A DNA stretch of 12,485 nt from Micrococcales bacterium. GTDB lineage: Bacteria; Actinomycetota; Actinomycetes; S36-B12; UBA10799. Below, one piece after another: positions 1-5,960 of the stretch. The first letter of the stretch is position 1. Every line of letters begins with the position of its first letter. A program made the position numbers and the translations under genes. The stretch lies in assembly GCA_023252115.1 (NCBI GenBank), contig JAHEXM010000010.1:1-12485 (forward strand). The letters run 5' to 3'. The notes beneath the pieces were generated by a model, which had not been told where the DNA came from, did no database searches, and worked only from the letters and a program-made list of their open reading frames with translations.

Positions 1-1
1 T

Positions 2-304
2 AACGGCGTGATCCCAACTGCTGAAGCTGCCGGTCGTTTGATGGCGATGTCATTGGTGTCACCGGCCGCCGGAGAAATGATGGAGGACCTTCTCAATCCG
101 CGAGAAGACCTGGAAGTCATTGAGAGACCCGTTAATGCAAATGAAATCGGCTTAACGCCTGCGCAACTAGCTGACCAGGGCCAGTTGCTTCTCGCAGTCC
201 TTCGCAATGGCACCGTCCAACGTTTCGACCAAAACGCTGTTGACTCATTCGAGGCTGGCGACCAACTCGTCGTCATTCGGCATGCAACACACGTCAAGTC
301 ATAA
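2..304 (+). CDS. Potassium channel protein, C-terminal TrkA/RCK region (5' partial)
   Basis: This is the last 100 codons of a gene that begins before the window. The frame is open to the left edge and ends at TAA 302-304, so the GTG at position 8 is probably internal. The visible protein begins NGVIPTAEAAGRL. It continues into a segment ending VLRNGTVQRFDQNAV and then AGDQLVVIRHA, which has the look of an RCK_C (TrkA-C) ligand-binding domain: a short beta-rich module closing with a 'GD-x-LVVI' strand. In this family a two-helix pore is followed by TrkA_N (NAD binding) and TrkA_C, and the protein gates K+ at the membrane. The pore and TrkA_N are outside the window, so assignment to a channel rather than a stand-alone TrkA is inferred. 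The next gene starts 5 bp after the stop, suggesting one transcript. Confidence 0.6.
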   Translation, partial: NGVIPTAEAAGRLMAMSLVSPAAGEMMEDLLNPREDLEVIERPVNANEIGLTPAQLADQGQLLLAVLRNGTVQRFDQNAVDSFEAGDQLVVIRHATHVKS

Positions 305-309
305 CGCAG

Positions 310-1290
310 ATGTTTGCTGTCAAAGTCGACGAGCCGGGCGGATCAGATGCGCTGAAGTGGCGCAAAGTTCCTGACCCGGTCGTGAAAGCCGATGAAGTCG
401 TCATCGATGTCGCAGCAACGGCGGTCAATCGCGCCGACATCATGCAACGGCGAGGTTTTTACCCACCGCCCACCGGTGCATCCGAGTACCTGGGCCTTGA
501 ATGTGCAGGCACTATTTCGGCTATCGGACCCGACGTGAACAACCTTGCGATTGGCGACGAAGTCTGTGCGCTTTTGGCTGGCGGCGGATACGCAGAAAAG
601 GTTGCAGTACCCACTGGCACGGTGATGCCACTCCCACAAGGCGTTGACCTCATGACCGCTGGCTCACTTGCGGAAGTTGCCTGCACGGTGTGGTCCAACC
701 TGGTGATGGTTGCGGGATTGTCCGAAGGTGACGTGGTGTTGATCCACGGTGGTTCAAGTGGGATCGGCACCCATGCGATTCAAGTCGCAAAAGCGCTCGG
801 CGCGACCGTTGCAGTTACTGCTGGGAGCAGCGAGAAACTCGCCATCTGCGCAGACCTCGGTGCCGACATCTGCATCAACTACCGCGAGCAGGACTTTGTG
901 GAAGAGGTGAAATCGGCAACCGGCAGACATGGCGCCAACGTGATTCTCGACAACATGGGTGCCAAATACCTCGAGCGAAACGTCAACACCCTGGCACCCA
1001 ATGGGCGGCTGGTGGTTATCGGCTTGCAAGGTGGTGTTGCGGCAGAACTCAATCTCGGCAAATTACTGACCAAGCGCGCAACTATTCACGCGACGTCTCT
1101 GCGGTCGCGTCCACTCGACGAGAAGAAGCTGATCTGCACCGAAGTCGTCGAGCATGTGTGGCCGATGTTTGAGTCTGGTCAAGTTCGCCCGATCATTGAC
1201 ACGGTCATGCCAATTACCGAAGTTGCCGCGGCTCACGATCGCCTTGAGGCCAGTGATCACATCGGAAAGATTGTTCTGACGGTTTCATAG
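310..1290 (+). CDS. NAD(P)H-quinone oxidoreductase, PIG3 type (zinc-free MDR family)
   Basis: The 326-residue protein has the normal length for the PIG3/quinone oxidoreductase branch of the medium-chain dehydrogenase family. These cytosolic enzymes use NADPH to reduce quinones or other electrophilic carbonyls. The N-terminal GroES-like domain carries NRADIMQRRGFYPPP (residues 40-54), a near-signature of PIG3, then GLECAG (62-67) and GGGYAEKV (91-98). The Rossmann domain follows with HGGSSGIGTHAIQVAKALGA (146-165), where GGSSGIG is the nucleotide-binding turn. The zinc ligands of true alcohol dehydrogenases are absent, as expected. ATG 310 was chosen because the protein aligns from its first residue; no good Shine-Dalgarno precedes it, and it lies 5 bp after the channel stop, so coupling is likely. 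Mycobacterium has a quinone oxidoreductase of this kind near bpa, so the neighbourhood looks conserved. The true substrate cannot be read from sequence. Confidence 0.9.
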   Translation: MFAVKVDEPGGSDALKWRKVPDPVVKADEVVIDVAATAVNRADIMQRRGFYPPPTGASEYLGLECAGTISAIGPDVNNLAIGDEVCALLAGGGYAEKVAVPTGTVMPLPQGVDLMTAGSLAEVACTVWSNLVMVAGLSEGDVVLIHGGSSGIGTHAIQVAKALGATVAVTAGSSEKLAICADLGADICINYREQDFVEEVKSATGRHGANVILDNMGAKYLERNVNTLAPNGRLVVIGLQGGVAAELNLGKLLTKRATIHATSLRSRPLDEKKLICTEVVEHVWPMFESGQVRPIIDTVMPITEVAAAHDRLEASDHIGKIVLTVS

Positions 1291-1302
1291 TGTGACCGGC
1301 TT

Positions 1303-1340
1303 CCGCGGCGGTGAGCACAGTTCGCCCACGCGAACCGCGG
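1303..1340. other. Stem-loop between the oxidoreductase and bpa
   Basis: GTTCGC (1320-1325) and GCGAAC (1330-1335) form a perfect 6-bp stem with a CCAC loop. Directly outside it, CCGCG (1303-1307) can pair with CGCGG (1336-1340), leaving a 12-base bulge on the 5' side. There is no T-run after it, so it is not a classical intrinsic terminator. It may be a U-less terminator, a processing site or chance. Confidence 0.35.
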
Positions 1341-1375
1341 CTTGTCGAATCTCGGGTCAGTGGGAGGATGGGCGC

Positions 1376-1933
1376 ATGAGTGAAGAAGGCATTGTTGTTG
1401 TGAAGGCCGACGAACATCCGGGCGAGCCAACCCCGGCGGAGTCCGCATCGGAGACAGTTGGGTCTGAGATTGAGGCGGCGGACTCAGATCGACCGATTAC
1501 TGACCTGGTTGAGCAGCCAGCAAAGGTCATGCGTATTGGGAGCATGATCAAACAGCTGCTCGAGGAAGTCCGCAGCGCACCGTTAGACGAAGCCAGCCGA
1601 GCCAGGCTCAAGGAGATTCACGCCCGATCAATTAAGGAGCTTGAAGATGGACTCGCTCCGGAACTGCGCGATGAACTTGAGCGACTGAGTCTTCCGTTCA
1701 CCGAAGACGCCGCTCCATCGGAATCGGAACTGCGGATTGCGCAGGCGCAACTTGTCGGTTGGCTTGAGGGCCTATTCCATGGAATCCAAACTGCGCTCTT
1801 TGCCCAACAAATGGCCGCACAAGCCCAGTTCGAGGAAATGCGTCGACGAGCCGCAATTGGCGGCGCCGACCAAGCCGCCGACAATCAGTCGGCCAGTGGC
1901 CCAGGCATTGGCCACAGTGGCCCGTATTTGTAA
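1376..1933 (+). CDS. bpa: Bacterial proteasome activator Bpa/PafE
   Basis: The 185-residue protein is very close to mycobacterial Bpa (PafE, Rv3780) from TDLVEQPAKVMRIGSMIKQL (residues 42-61) onward. It continues through LEDGLAPELRDELERLSLPF (89-108) and LRIAQAQLVGWLEGLFHGIQ (119-138) to ALFAQQMAA (140-148). Bpa forms a dodecameric ring of four-helix subunits. It caps the 20S proteasome without ATP and delivers unfolded or damaged proteins. Docking uses a C-terminal HbYX-like tail, GQYL in mycobacteria; here the end reads GHSGPYL, so the penultimate Tyr and final Leu are kept. The first 40 residues are acidic and poorly conserved, as usual. ATG 1376 was preferred to GTG 1292 because GGGAGG (1362-1367) sits about 8 bp upstream and the extra 28 residues do not look like Bpa. 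No other proteasome gene is in the window. Confidence 0.95.
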   Translation: MSEEGIVVVKADEHPGEPTPAESASETVGSEIEAADSDRPITDLVEQPAKVMRIGSMIKQLLEEVRSAPLDEASRARLKEIHARSIKELEDGLAPELRDELERLSLPFTEDAAPSESELRIAQAQLVGWLEGLFHGIQTALFAQQMAAQAQFEEMRRRAAIGGADQAADNQSASGPGIGHSGPYL

Positions 1934-1957
1934 ACGACACCTTGTGAAGCGACACCC

Positions 1958-1972
1958 TAGAGTGAACTCATC
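1958..1972 (+). promoter_or_regulatory. Candidate -10 element before serS
   Basis: TAGAGT (1958-1963) fits the actinobacterial -10 pattern TANNNT and ends nine bases before the serS ATG. No Shine-Dalgarno lies between it and the start codon, so a leaderless or near-leaderless serS message is plausible. No convincing -35 box was found at the right spacing. Confidence 0.35.
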
Positions 1973-3301
1973 ATGATTGACCTCAAAGTCTTGCGCGACG
2001 ATCCGCAGCGCGTTCGGGATTCACAGACTGCGCGCGGCGAAGATGCCGCTCTGGTGGATGCAGCACTCGAAGCAGATGCCAACCGACGAGCTGCCGTTGC
2101 TGCGTTCGACAAGGTCCGGGCTGAGCAGAAGCTGGTGAGCAAAGGGATTGGTCCCTTGCACGGTGCAGTGAAGAAAGCTGCGGATGATTCTGCACGCGCA
2201 TCGGCGCAAGCTGAACTCGATAAACAAATGCTCATCGCGACTGATCTGGCCGATTTAGTTAAGGCCGCGGAAGCCACCCAACGTGATGCCGATGTTGCAG
2301 CTGATGCCGCAGTCGCCGCACTTTCCAACGTCATTGATCCAGCGGCACCAATCGGATCGGAAGAGGATTTCGTCGTACTAGACACCGTGGGTGAACCGCG
2401 TGACTTTTTGGCTGAGGGTTTCGAGCCGCGCGACCACGTTGAAATCGGCCAGCTGCTCGGAGCAATTGATATCGAGCGTGGGGCAAAGGTTTCGGGTAGC
2501 CGCTTCTACTACCTGACTGGGGTTGGCGCGTTACTGGAATTTGCACTGGTCGGTTTGGCAATGGACTTGGCGCAACGCAACGGATTCACACCTGTCATTC
2601 CTCCCGCACTCGTGAATCCCGCTGCGATGGAAGGTACCGGTTTTCTCGGACAAGCAGCCGAGAACGTCTACCGGCTTGAGGCCGATGACATGTATCTCGT
2701 TGGGACCGCCGAAGTTCCACTCGCCGCGTTTCACATGGACGAGGTGCTCGACGCCGACTCGCTGCCGCTCCGCTACGTCGGCTACTCGCCTTGCTTCCGC
2801 CGCGAAGCTGGCTCGCACGGCAAGGACACTCGCGGCATCTTTCGAGTCCACTGGTTCGACAAAGTCGAAATGTTTTCGTTCTGCCCGCCGGACCAAGCCG
2901 ATGCCGAACATCAGCGGCTGTTGACTTGGGAACGCGAATTCCTTGATGCGCTTGAGCTTCCGTACCAGGTGATCGATGTTGCAAGCGGCGATCTAGGTGC
3001 TAGTGCCGCGCGCAAGTTTGATTGTGAAGCCTGGATCCCCACCCAACAGCGTTACCGCGAACTAACCTCGACATCGAATTGCACGCAGTTCCAATCTCGA
3101 CGACTCAAGATTCGCATGCGTGACGAGAACGGCATTGCGCCACTGGCAACATTGAATGGGACTTTGTGCGCCATAACGCGCACGATCGTCGCGCTCTTGG
3201 AGAACCATCAGCGTAGCGATGGTTCGGTAAATGTTCCGGCTGCACTTCGGCCATTCTTCGGCAACCGCGAAGTGCTCGAACCAATAAACCCAGCACGTTG
3301 A
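1973..3301 (+). CDS. serS: Seryl-tRNA synthetase
   Basis: The 442-residue protein is a full-length cytosolic class II synthetase that charges tRNA-Ser (and tRNA-Sec) with serine using ATP. Residues 1-120 form the alanine-rich antiparallel coiled-coil arm that grips the long variable arm of tRNA-Ser. The catalytic core follows: a motif 1 region at [11 protein letters not shown] (204-214), the serine-pocket segment [10 protein letters not shown] (243-252), motif 2 at [18 protein letters not shown] (271-288) with [11 protein letters not shown] (291-301), the [13 protein letters not shown] block (365-377), and motif 3 at [20 protein letters not shown] (394-413). All catalytic blocks are present. 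ATG 1973 gives the canonical N-terminus [11 protein letters not shown]. It lies 39 bp after bpa, and its stop overlaps the start of the HAD gene. Confidence 0.98.
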   Translation: MIDLKVLRDDPQRVRDSQTARGEDAALVDAALEADANRRAAVAAFDKVRAEQKLVSKGIGPLHGAVKKAADDSARASAQAELDKQMLIATDLADLVKAAEATQRDADVAADAAVAALSNVIDPAAPIGSEEDFVVLDTVGEPRDFLAEGFEPRDHVEIGQLLGAIDIERGAKVSGSRFYYLTGVGALLEFALVGLAMDLAQRNGFTPVIPPALVNPAAMEGTGFLGQAAENVYRLEADDMYLVGTAEVPLAAFHMDEVLDADSLPLRYVGYSPCFRREAGSHGKDTRGIFRVHWFDKVEMFSFCPPDQADAEHQRLLTWEREFLDALELPYQVIDVASGDLGASAARKFDCEAWIPTQQRYRELTSTSNCTQFQSRRLKIRMRDENGIAPLATLNGTLCAITRTIVALLENHQRSDGSVNVPAALRPFFGNREVLEPINPAR

Positions 3302-4188
3302 GCAAGACTCGCATGCTGGCATGCGACCTCGACGGCACGCTGTTGATGCCCGACGGTTCGCTTTCACCGCGCACACTTGCAGCGCTGGATGCCGCACGTG
3401 ATTCGGGTTTGCTGGTGGCAATGGTTACCGGGCGACCACCACGGTGGCTATCACCAGTCGTTCATCAGTCCGGGTGGCATGGGCTTGCAGTCGCTGCAAA
3501 CGGCGCGGTGATCGCCGACCTCAATGTTGGTCGGGTCATGCACACCTTCCCGATTGATACCGATGTAGTACACGAGACTGTTACCCGCTTGCGCAAGTCA
3601 ATACCGGGCGTTGCATTTGCCGTTGAACACATCGAGCAGGGTCAACGGATACCGGATGCGCCACCCGATCTGCCGTTCCCGCTTTTGCGATCAGTTGGTC
3701 CGCCGGCTGAATTCGGCCATGAGCCCGGTTACCAGCCGCGCTTACCAGTCGCGCCGCATACACCGATTGGTGTCATCGACGAACTGATCGCGTCGGGCAA
3801 TGTCGTTAAGTTGCTCGCGCGTGCGCCTGCGGATAGCGAACACGATGCCGACGAAACAATGCAGCGCGCTCAAGACGAACTTGCCGAACTGGTGACTGTC
3901 ACACACTCAAGCAATGAATCGGTGTTGCTCGAGATATCGAAGATCGGTATTTCGAAAGGCACTGGAGTTTCTTGGCTGGCCAACGAACACAACATTGACC
4001 AAAGTGACGTAATCGCAGTCGGAGACATGCCTAATGACATTCCGATGTTGCAGTGGGCAGGACAGGGATACGCGATGGGCAACGCCCATCAATTAGTCAG
4101 AGACAGCGTTGGTCCCGAGCATGTTGTGCCGCCGAACACTGATGACGGCGTTGCGCAATTGATTGAATCACTACTGCACAAGCAGTGA
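3298..4188 (+). CDS. HAD-superfamily phosphatase, Cof type
   Basis: The 296-residue soluble hydrolase has all four HAD motifs. Motif I is DLDGTLL (residues 10-16), with nucleophile Asp10 and acid Asp12. Motif II is the Thr in MVTGRPP (42-48). Motif III is the Lys of SKGTG (219-223). Motif IV is GDMPND (242-247). The long insert between motifs II and III is a C2 cap, which places it in the Cof/YidA group. These enzymes dephosphorylate sugar phosphates, flavin or other cofactor phosphates; the substrate is not readable here. The start is TTG 3298, giving a TTGA overlap with the serS stop and suggesting translational coupling. ATG 3313 is an in-frame alternative but would begin only four residues before the catalytic Asp. 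A serS-HAD pair is common in Actinobacteria. Confidence 0.9.
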   Translation: MSKTRMLACDLDGTLLMPDGSLSPRTLAALDAARDSGLLVAMVTGRPPRWLSPVVHQSGWHGLAVAANGAVIADLNVGRVMHTFPIDTDVVHETVTRLRKSIPGVAFAVEHIEQGQRIPDAPPDLPFPLLRSVGPPAEFGHEPGYQPRLPVAPHTPIGVIDELIASGNVVKLLARAPADSEHDADETMQRAQDELAELVTVTHSSNESVLLEISKIGISKGTGVSWLANEHNIDQSDVIAVGDMPNDIPMLQWAGQGYAMGNAHQLVRDSVGPEHVVPPNTDDGVAQLIESLLHKQ

Positions 4189-4239
4189 TAGAAGTCGGCA
4201 CATCGCCACATCACAAATGCACTACCGCCTCGGTTCTGC

Positions 4240-4367
4240 CCTGTGGAAAAGAAAATGGTGTGAGGACTGTCACGGGGCATTTCGGACACTTTTTGCTGCA
4301 TTGCACGAATCCCTTGGGGGACAACGGAAATCGTGCGTTACCTGTCTCACACAAAGTAATCCACAGG
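4240..4367. repeat. Nested inverted repeats, candidate structured RNA or cruciform
   Basis: Four pairs of arms are nested in the right order: CCTGTGGA (4240-4247) with TCCACAGG (4360-4367); GTGTGAG (4258-4264) with CTCACAC (4346-4352); GCACGA (4303-4308) with TCGTGC (4331-4336); and TCCC (4310-4313) with GGGA (4318-4321) closing a TTGG loop. The internal loop between the two outer stems is A-rich on both sides. No known RNA family was recognised; SRP RNA and tRNA hallmarks are absent. Confidence 0.45.
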
Positions 4368-4381
4368 CAACTTTGCAGAAC

Positions 4382-4409
4382 TTGCACAAAGACAAAGCCG
4401 TGTTAGTTT
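4382..4409 (+). promoter_or_regulatory. Candidate promoter for the NlpC/P60 gene
   Basis: TTGCAC (4382-4387) and TAGTTT (4404-4409, fitting TANNNT) are separated by 16 bases. A start near 4416 would give a 5' untranslated leader of about 210 bases that contains the whole second hairpin block. Both boxes are only partial matches. Confidence 0.3.
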
Positions 4410-4424
4410 CGAAACGTCGTTCGT

Positions 4425-4610
4425 CCGAAGCGCCGAGACCGGTGCGCGAGCGATCCGCTGAGCAGCGCTAGTTGGAGTTCCGGTACGGAATCCGGACTTG
4501 TCACTAGTGCACCGGGGACCAATCTCGATTACCTGGGCCGGTTCGGTTTTCCGAACTCCGGGCATTGCTACGTGCCCTTGCCCATGTACTCCCGGCAAGC
4601 GCCGTTTACC
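4425..4610 (+). ncRNA. Candidate structured leader, possibly a divergent ydaO (c-di-AMP) riboswitch
   Basis: The transcript could fold into several stems. GCGCC (4430-4434) pairs with GGTGC (4441-4445). GGA/TTCCG (4474-4482, one bulged G) pairs with CGGAATCC (4486-4493). GTTCGG (4541-4546) pairs with CCGAAC (4551-4556) over a TTTT loop. GGGCA (4560-4564) pairs with TGCCC (4573-4577). CTTGCC (4577-4582) pairs with GGCAAG (4594-4599). Three pieces recall the ydaO-yuaA consensus: GCGCCGAG at the 5' side, ACCGGGGACCAA (4511-4522) for the GGGGACC block, and CCCGGCAAGCG near 4591-4601 for the 3' end. The GGGGTGAATC and CAGCTAACC blocks needed for c-di-AMP binding are not visible. The position before a cell-wall hydrolase is typical of this riboswitch class. 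It may be a variant, a decayed copy or an unrelated element. Confidence 0.35.
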
Positions 4611-4616
4611 AAGGAG
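4611..4616 (+). promoter_or_regulatory. Strong Shine-Dalgarno of the NlpC/P60 gene
   Basis: AAGGAG ends 10 bases before ATG 4627 and decides that start over the upstream in-frame TTG 4498. The extended GGAGTT (4613-4618) is fully complementary to AACTCC at 4554-4559 and partly to ACTCC at 4588-4592, so the site could be masked by the leader. Confidence 0.8.
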
Positions 4617-4626
4617 TTGTTACTAC

Positions 4627-5190
4627 ATGCGTGCACTCACACGTCGTACTGCCGTCGGAGTATCGGCCGCAGCCGTCGGTGTGGCACTTCTGCCAATTGC
4701 CGGTGCACAAGCCGAAAGCGGTGTTCCATCAACTGAACCAGCTGCCCCCGCAGTCGTTGCTCCCCCCGTCGTGCCAGGACCAACTCGCGCCGAGCTGCGT
4801 CACGCACGCGCTGAAGTCTTACGTAAGAAACTCATTCAACTTGCGAAATACAAAGGCCGCACTTGGCAATACGTTGCTGGAGGTGCAGGGCCGAACAGCG
4901 GTGATTGCAGTGGTTTTGTGATGTATCTGGTCAAGAAGACAACCCATCGCAACCTGCCTCACTTTTCAGGCGCCCAGATGCATGCCACAAAACGTGTGGC
5001 CAAGCGCAACCTTCTGCCGGGCGATCTATTGTTCTGGGGTTCGAATGGTGGACAACACGTCAGCATCTACATCGGTCACGGAAAGATGATCGGTGCGAAC
5101 AACCCCAGCCGCGATGTCGTGATCGAACCCATCCACAGTTCGTACTGGAGTCCGCGCTACGCAGGAGCTGGGCGCATCATTTTCGGATAG
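4627..5190 (+). CDS. Secreted NlpC/P60 (C40) peptidoglycan hydrolase
   Basis: The 187-residue preprotein begins with a classical signal peptide: RTRR-type basic start, hydrophobic core at residues 8-24, and cleavage likely after AGAQA (25-29). A Pro/Ala-rich linker (38-52) and a basic, probably helical stretch (54-78) follow. The C-terminal NlpC/P60 domain then runs to the end. It carries the catalytic Cys94 in SGDCSGFV, LLPGDLLFWG (129-138), and His144 in GQHVSIYIG. Such enzymes cut the peptide stem of peptidoglycan, usually between D-Glu and mDAP, during growth and separation. The third triad position, 12 residues after the His (His in Spr, Glu in RipA), is Gly156 in MIGANNP; Asn158 or Asn159 may replace it. 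ATG 4627 is preferred because it has AAGGAG 10 bp upstream and places the signal peptide at the N-terminus. The gene is monocistronic and converges with a DUF4446 gene. Confidence 0.92.
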   Translation: MRALTRRTAVGVSAAAVGVALLPIAGAQAESGVPSTEPAAPAVVAPPVVPGPTRAELRHARAEVLRKKLIQLAKYKGRTWQYVAGGAGPNSGDCSGFVMYLVKKTTHRNLPHFSGAQMHATKRVAKRNLLPGDLLFWGSNGGQHVSIYIGHGKMIGANNPSRDVVIEPIHSSYWSPRYAGAGRIIFG

Positions 5191-5212
5191 CGCTAGAAGT
5201 TCTAGTCAGCGC
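5190..5212. terminator. Possible bidirectional terminator hairpin
   Basis: CTAGA (5193-5197) and TCTAG (5201-5205) form a stem over a 3-base loop. GCG (5190-5192) and CGC (5210-5212) can extend it with a bulge. It overlaps the stop codons of both converging genes. There is no flanking T-run, so termination is inferred from position only. Confidence 0.35.
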
Positions 5213-5693
5213 CCGAAGCACTCAGCGCATACGAGACTGCTTGCGTTTCTTCGGGCGTGAGATGTTCGGTTGCTCCGGCATTGACGCCTTTGGCGATGGT
5301 TTGGGATTCGCTGCGCCCACGTAAGCTGGTGAATACGACACCGTCTCCGCTGTCGTCGAGCAGCGCAGCGCTAAACGACAGCCGTCCGCTGAGTTCGCGG
5401 AAAGCGTCGTAGCGTACGACCGCAACATGACGGATCGAATGCGACATCTCGTCGCGCGTCACGTTCACCAGATCCGTCAAACCTTTTATCTGGGCGTTGA
5501 CTGAGTCAATGGCAGACACCCGCGCGAGCAGCGCCTCGACCACGTCGATGTCAGCGTCGGCAATGCGCCGGTGCTCACGCCGTGATTGCGCTGTTCGACG
5601 AAGGGCAGCGATAGATACGACCAAGGCCAAGATCGAAAGGACCATCGCGATGATGGCCAGGACTCCAACTGTCGAAGAACTAAGCCCACCCAC
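5202..5693 (-). CDS. DUF4446 membrane-anchored protein
   Basis: The 163-residue protein has one N-terminal transmembrane helix (about residues 9-31, VGVLAIIAMVLSILALVVSI), followed by a basic stop-transfer stretch LRRTAQSRREHRR. A probable coiled coil covers residues 45-88. The conserved core is HVAVVRYDAFRELSGRLSFS (89-108) with ALLDDSGDGVVFTSL (110-124) and GRSESQTIAKGV (126-137), which matches the DUF4446 family found in Actinobacteria and Firmicutes. Function is unknown. The topology implies a cytoplasmic or surface domain tethered to the membrane. The start is GTG 5693, with GTAGGG about 8 bases upstream. Only 11 bp separate its stop from that of the converging NlpC/P60 gene. Confidence 0.85.
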   Translation of the reverse strand: MGGLSSSTVGVLAIIAMVLSILALVVSIAALRRTAQSRREHRRIADADIDVVEALLARVSAIDSVNAQIKGLTDLVNVTRDEMSHSIRHVAVVRYDAFRELSGRLSFSAALLDDSGDGVVFTSLRGRSESQTIAKGVNAGATEHLTPEETQAVSYALSASGAD

Positions 5694-5789
5694 GAGATCA
5701 ACCCTACCGACGGCGCACGGCCGGGATACACGGGTCTGGAATGGCCCAAATAACTCTGCGTAACCGCGAATCAGCGCGGGAGCCCGTGA

Positions 5790-5818
5790 TTGCGGTCTCT
5801 GCGGGCGTGATTTACCCT
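5790..5818 (+). promoter_or_regulatory. Candidate promoter for the DCC/DUF2071 pair
   Basis: TTGCGG (5790-5795) and TACCCT (5813-5818, fitting TANNNT) are separated by 17 bases. A start near 5825 would place the inverted repeat at 5873-5910 in a leader of about 135 bases. Confidence 0.35.
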
Positions 5819-5872
5819 GCGTTTCTTCCGAAAATCTTGCGCGCTATCAGATGGTGACGTACGGTTACCAAG

Positions 5873-5910
5873 TCCGGACGCTGCTGCATCCCCCGTCGGT
5901 AGCGTCCGGA
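5873..5910. repeat. 10-bp inverted repeat upstream of the DCC gene
   Basis: TCCGGACGCT (5873-5882) and AGCGTCCGGA (5901-5910) are perfect inverted copies 18 bases apart. The sequence TTTCTCTG follows, and a further TCCGGA stands at 5919-5924. It could be an attenuator or terminator stem in the leader, or a two-site operator. Confidence 0.6.
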
Positions 5911-5960
5911 TTTCTCTGTCCGGAATCGCTTCTTGCGCCGCGACGCGCAACGATGGTGCC

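Larger units (their letters stand above)
4189..4626 (+). other. 438-bp non-coding region with two blocks of inverted repeats
   Basis: No convincing reading frame occupies this stretch. It holds a nested inverted-repeat block at 4240-4367, a possible promoter near 4382-4409, and a second block of closely spaced hairpins at 4420-4610. The second block leads directly into the Shine-Dalgarno of the NlpC/P60 gene. A five-T run at 4290-4294 follows a weak TGTC/GACA stem (4268-4271 with 4285-4288) and could end the serS-HAD transcript, but the stem is poor. Two sites resemble DnaA boxes (TGTGGAAAA at 4242 and TAATCCACA at 4357, one mismatch each); they fall in the inverted-repeat arms. Confidence 0.7.
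5694..5960. other. Divergent intergenic region
   Basis: These 267 bases separate the DUF4446 gene (leftward) from the DCC gene (rightward). They contain a plausible rightward promoter and a long inverted repeat, listed separately. No coding potential beyond overlapping shadow frames was seen. Confidence 0.6.

Noticed and set aside
1957..2385. 142-residue Ser/Ala-rich reading frame on the minus strand
   Set aside because: It is antisense to the serS coiled-coil arm; its composition simply mirrors the Ala/Asp codons of serS.
4240..4367. SRP RNA or tRNA gene
   Set aside because: The GGAA-tetraloop core of SRP RNA and the TTCRA T-loop of tRNA are not present in a matching structure.
4240..4370. 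Replication origin suggested by DnaA-box-like sites
   Set aside because: Only two imperfect boxes, no AT-rich unwinding tract, and no dnaA or dnaN nearby.
4163..4471. 102-residue plus-strand reading frame (and a 73-residue one at 4185-4406) in the HAD-NlpC gap
   Set aside because: They have Cys- and Arg-rich composition with no family pattern, no Shine-Dalgarno, and run through the inverted repeats; non-coding is more likely.
4498..4626. Upstream TTG extension of the NlpC/P60 protein
   Set aside because: It would bury the signal peptide 43 residues inside the protein, while ATG 4627 has a strong AAGGAG.
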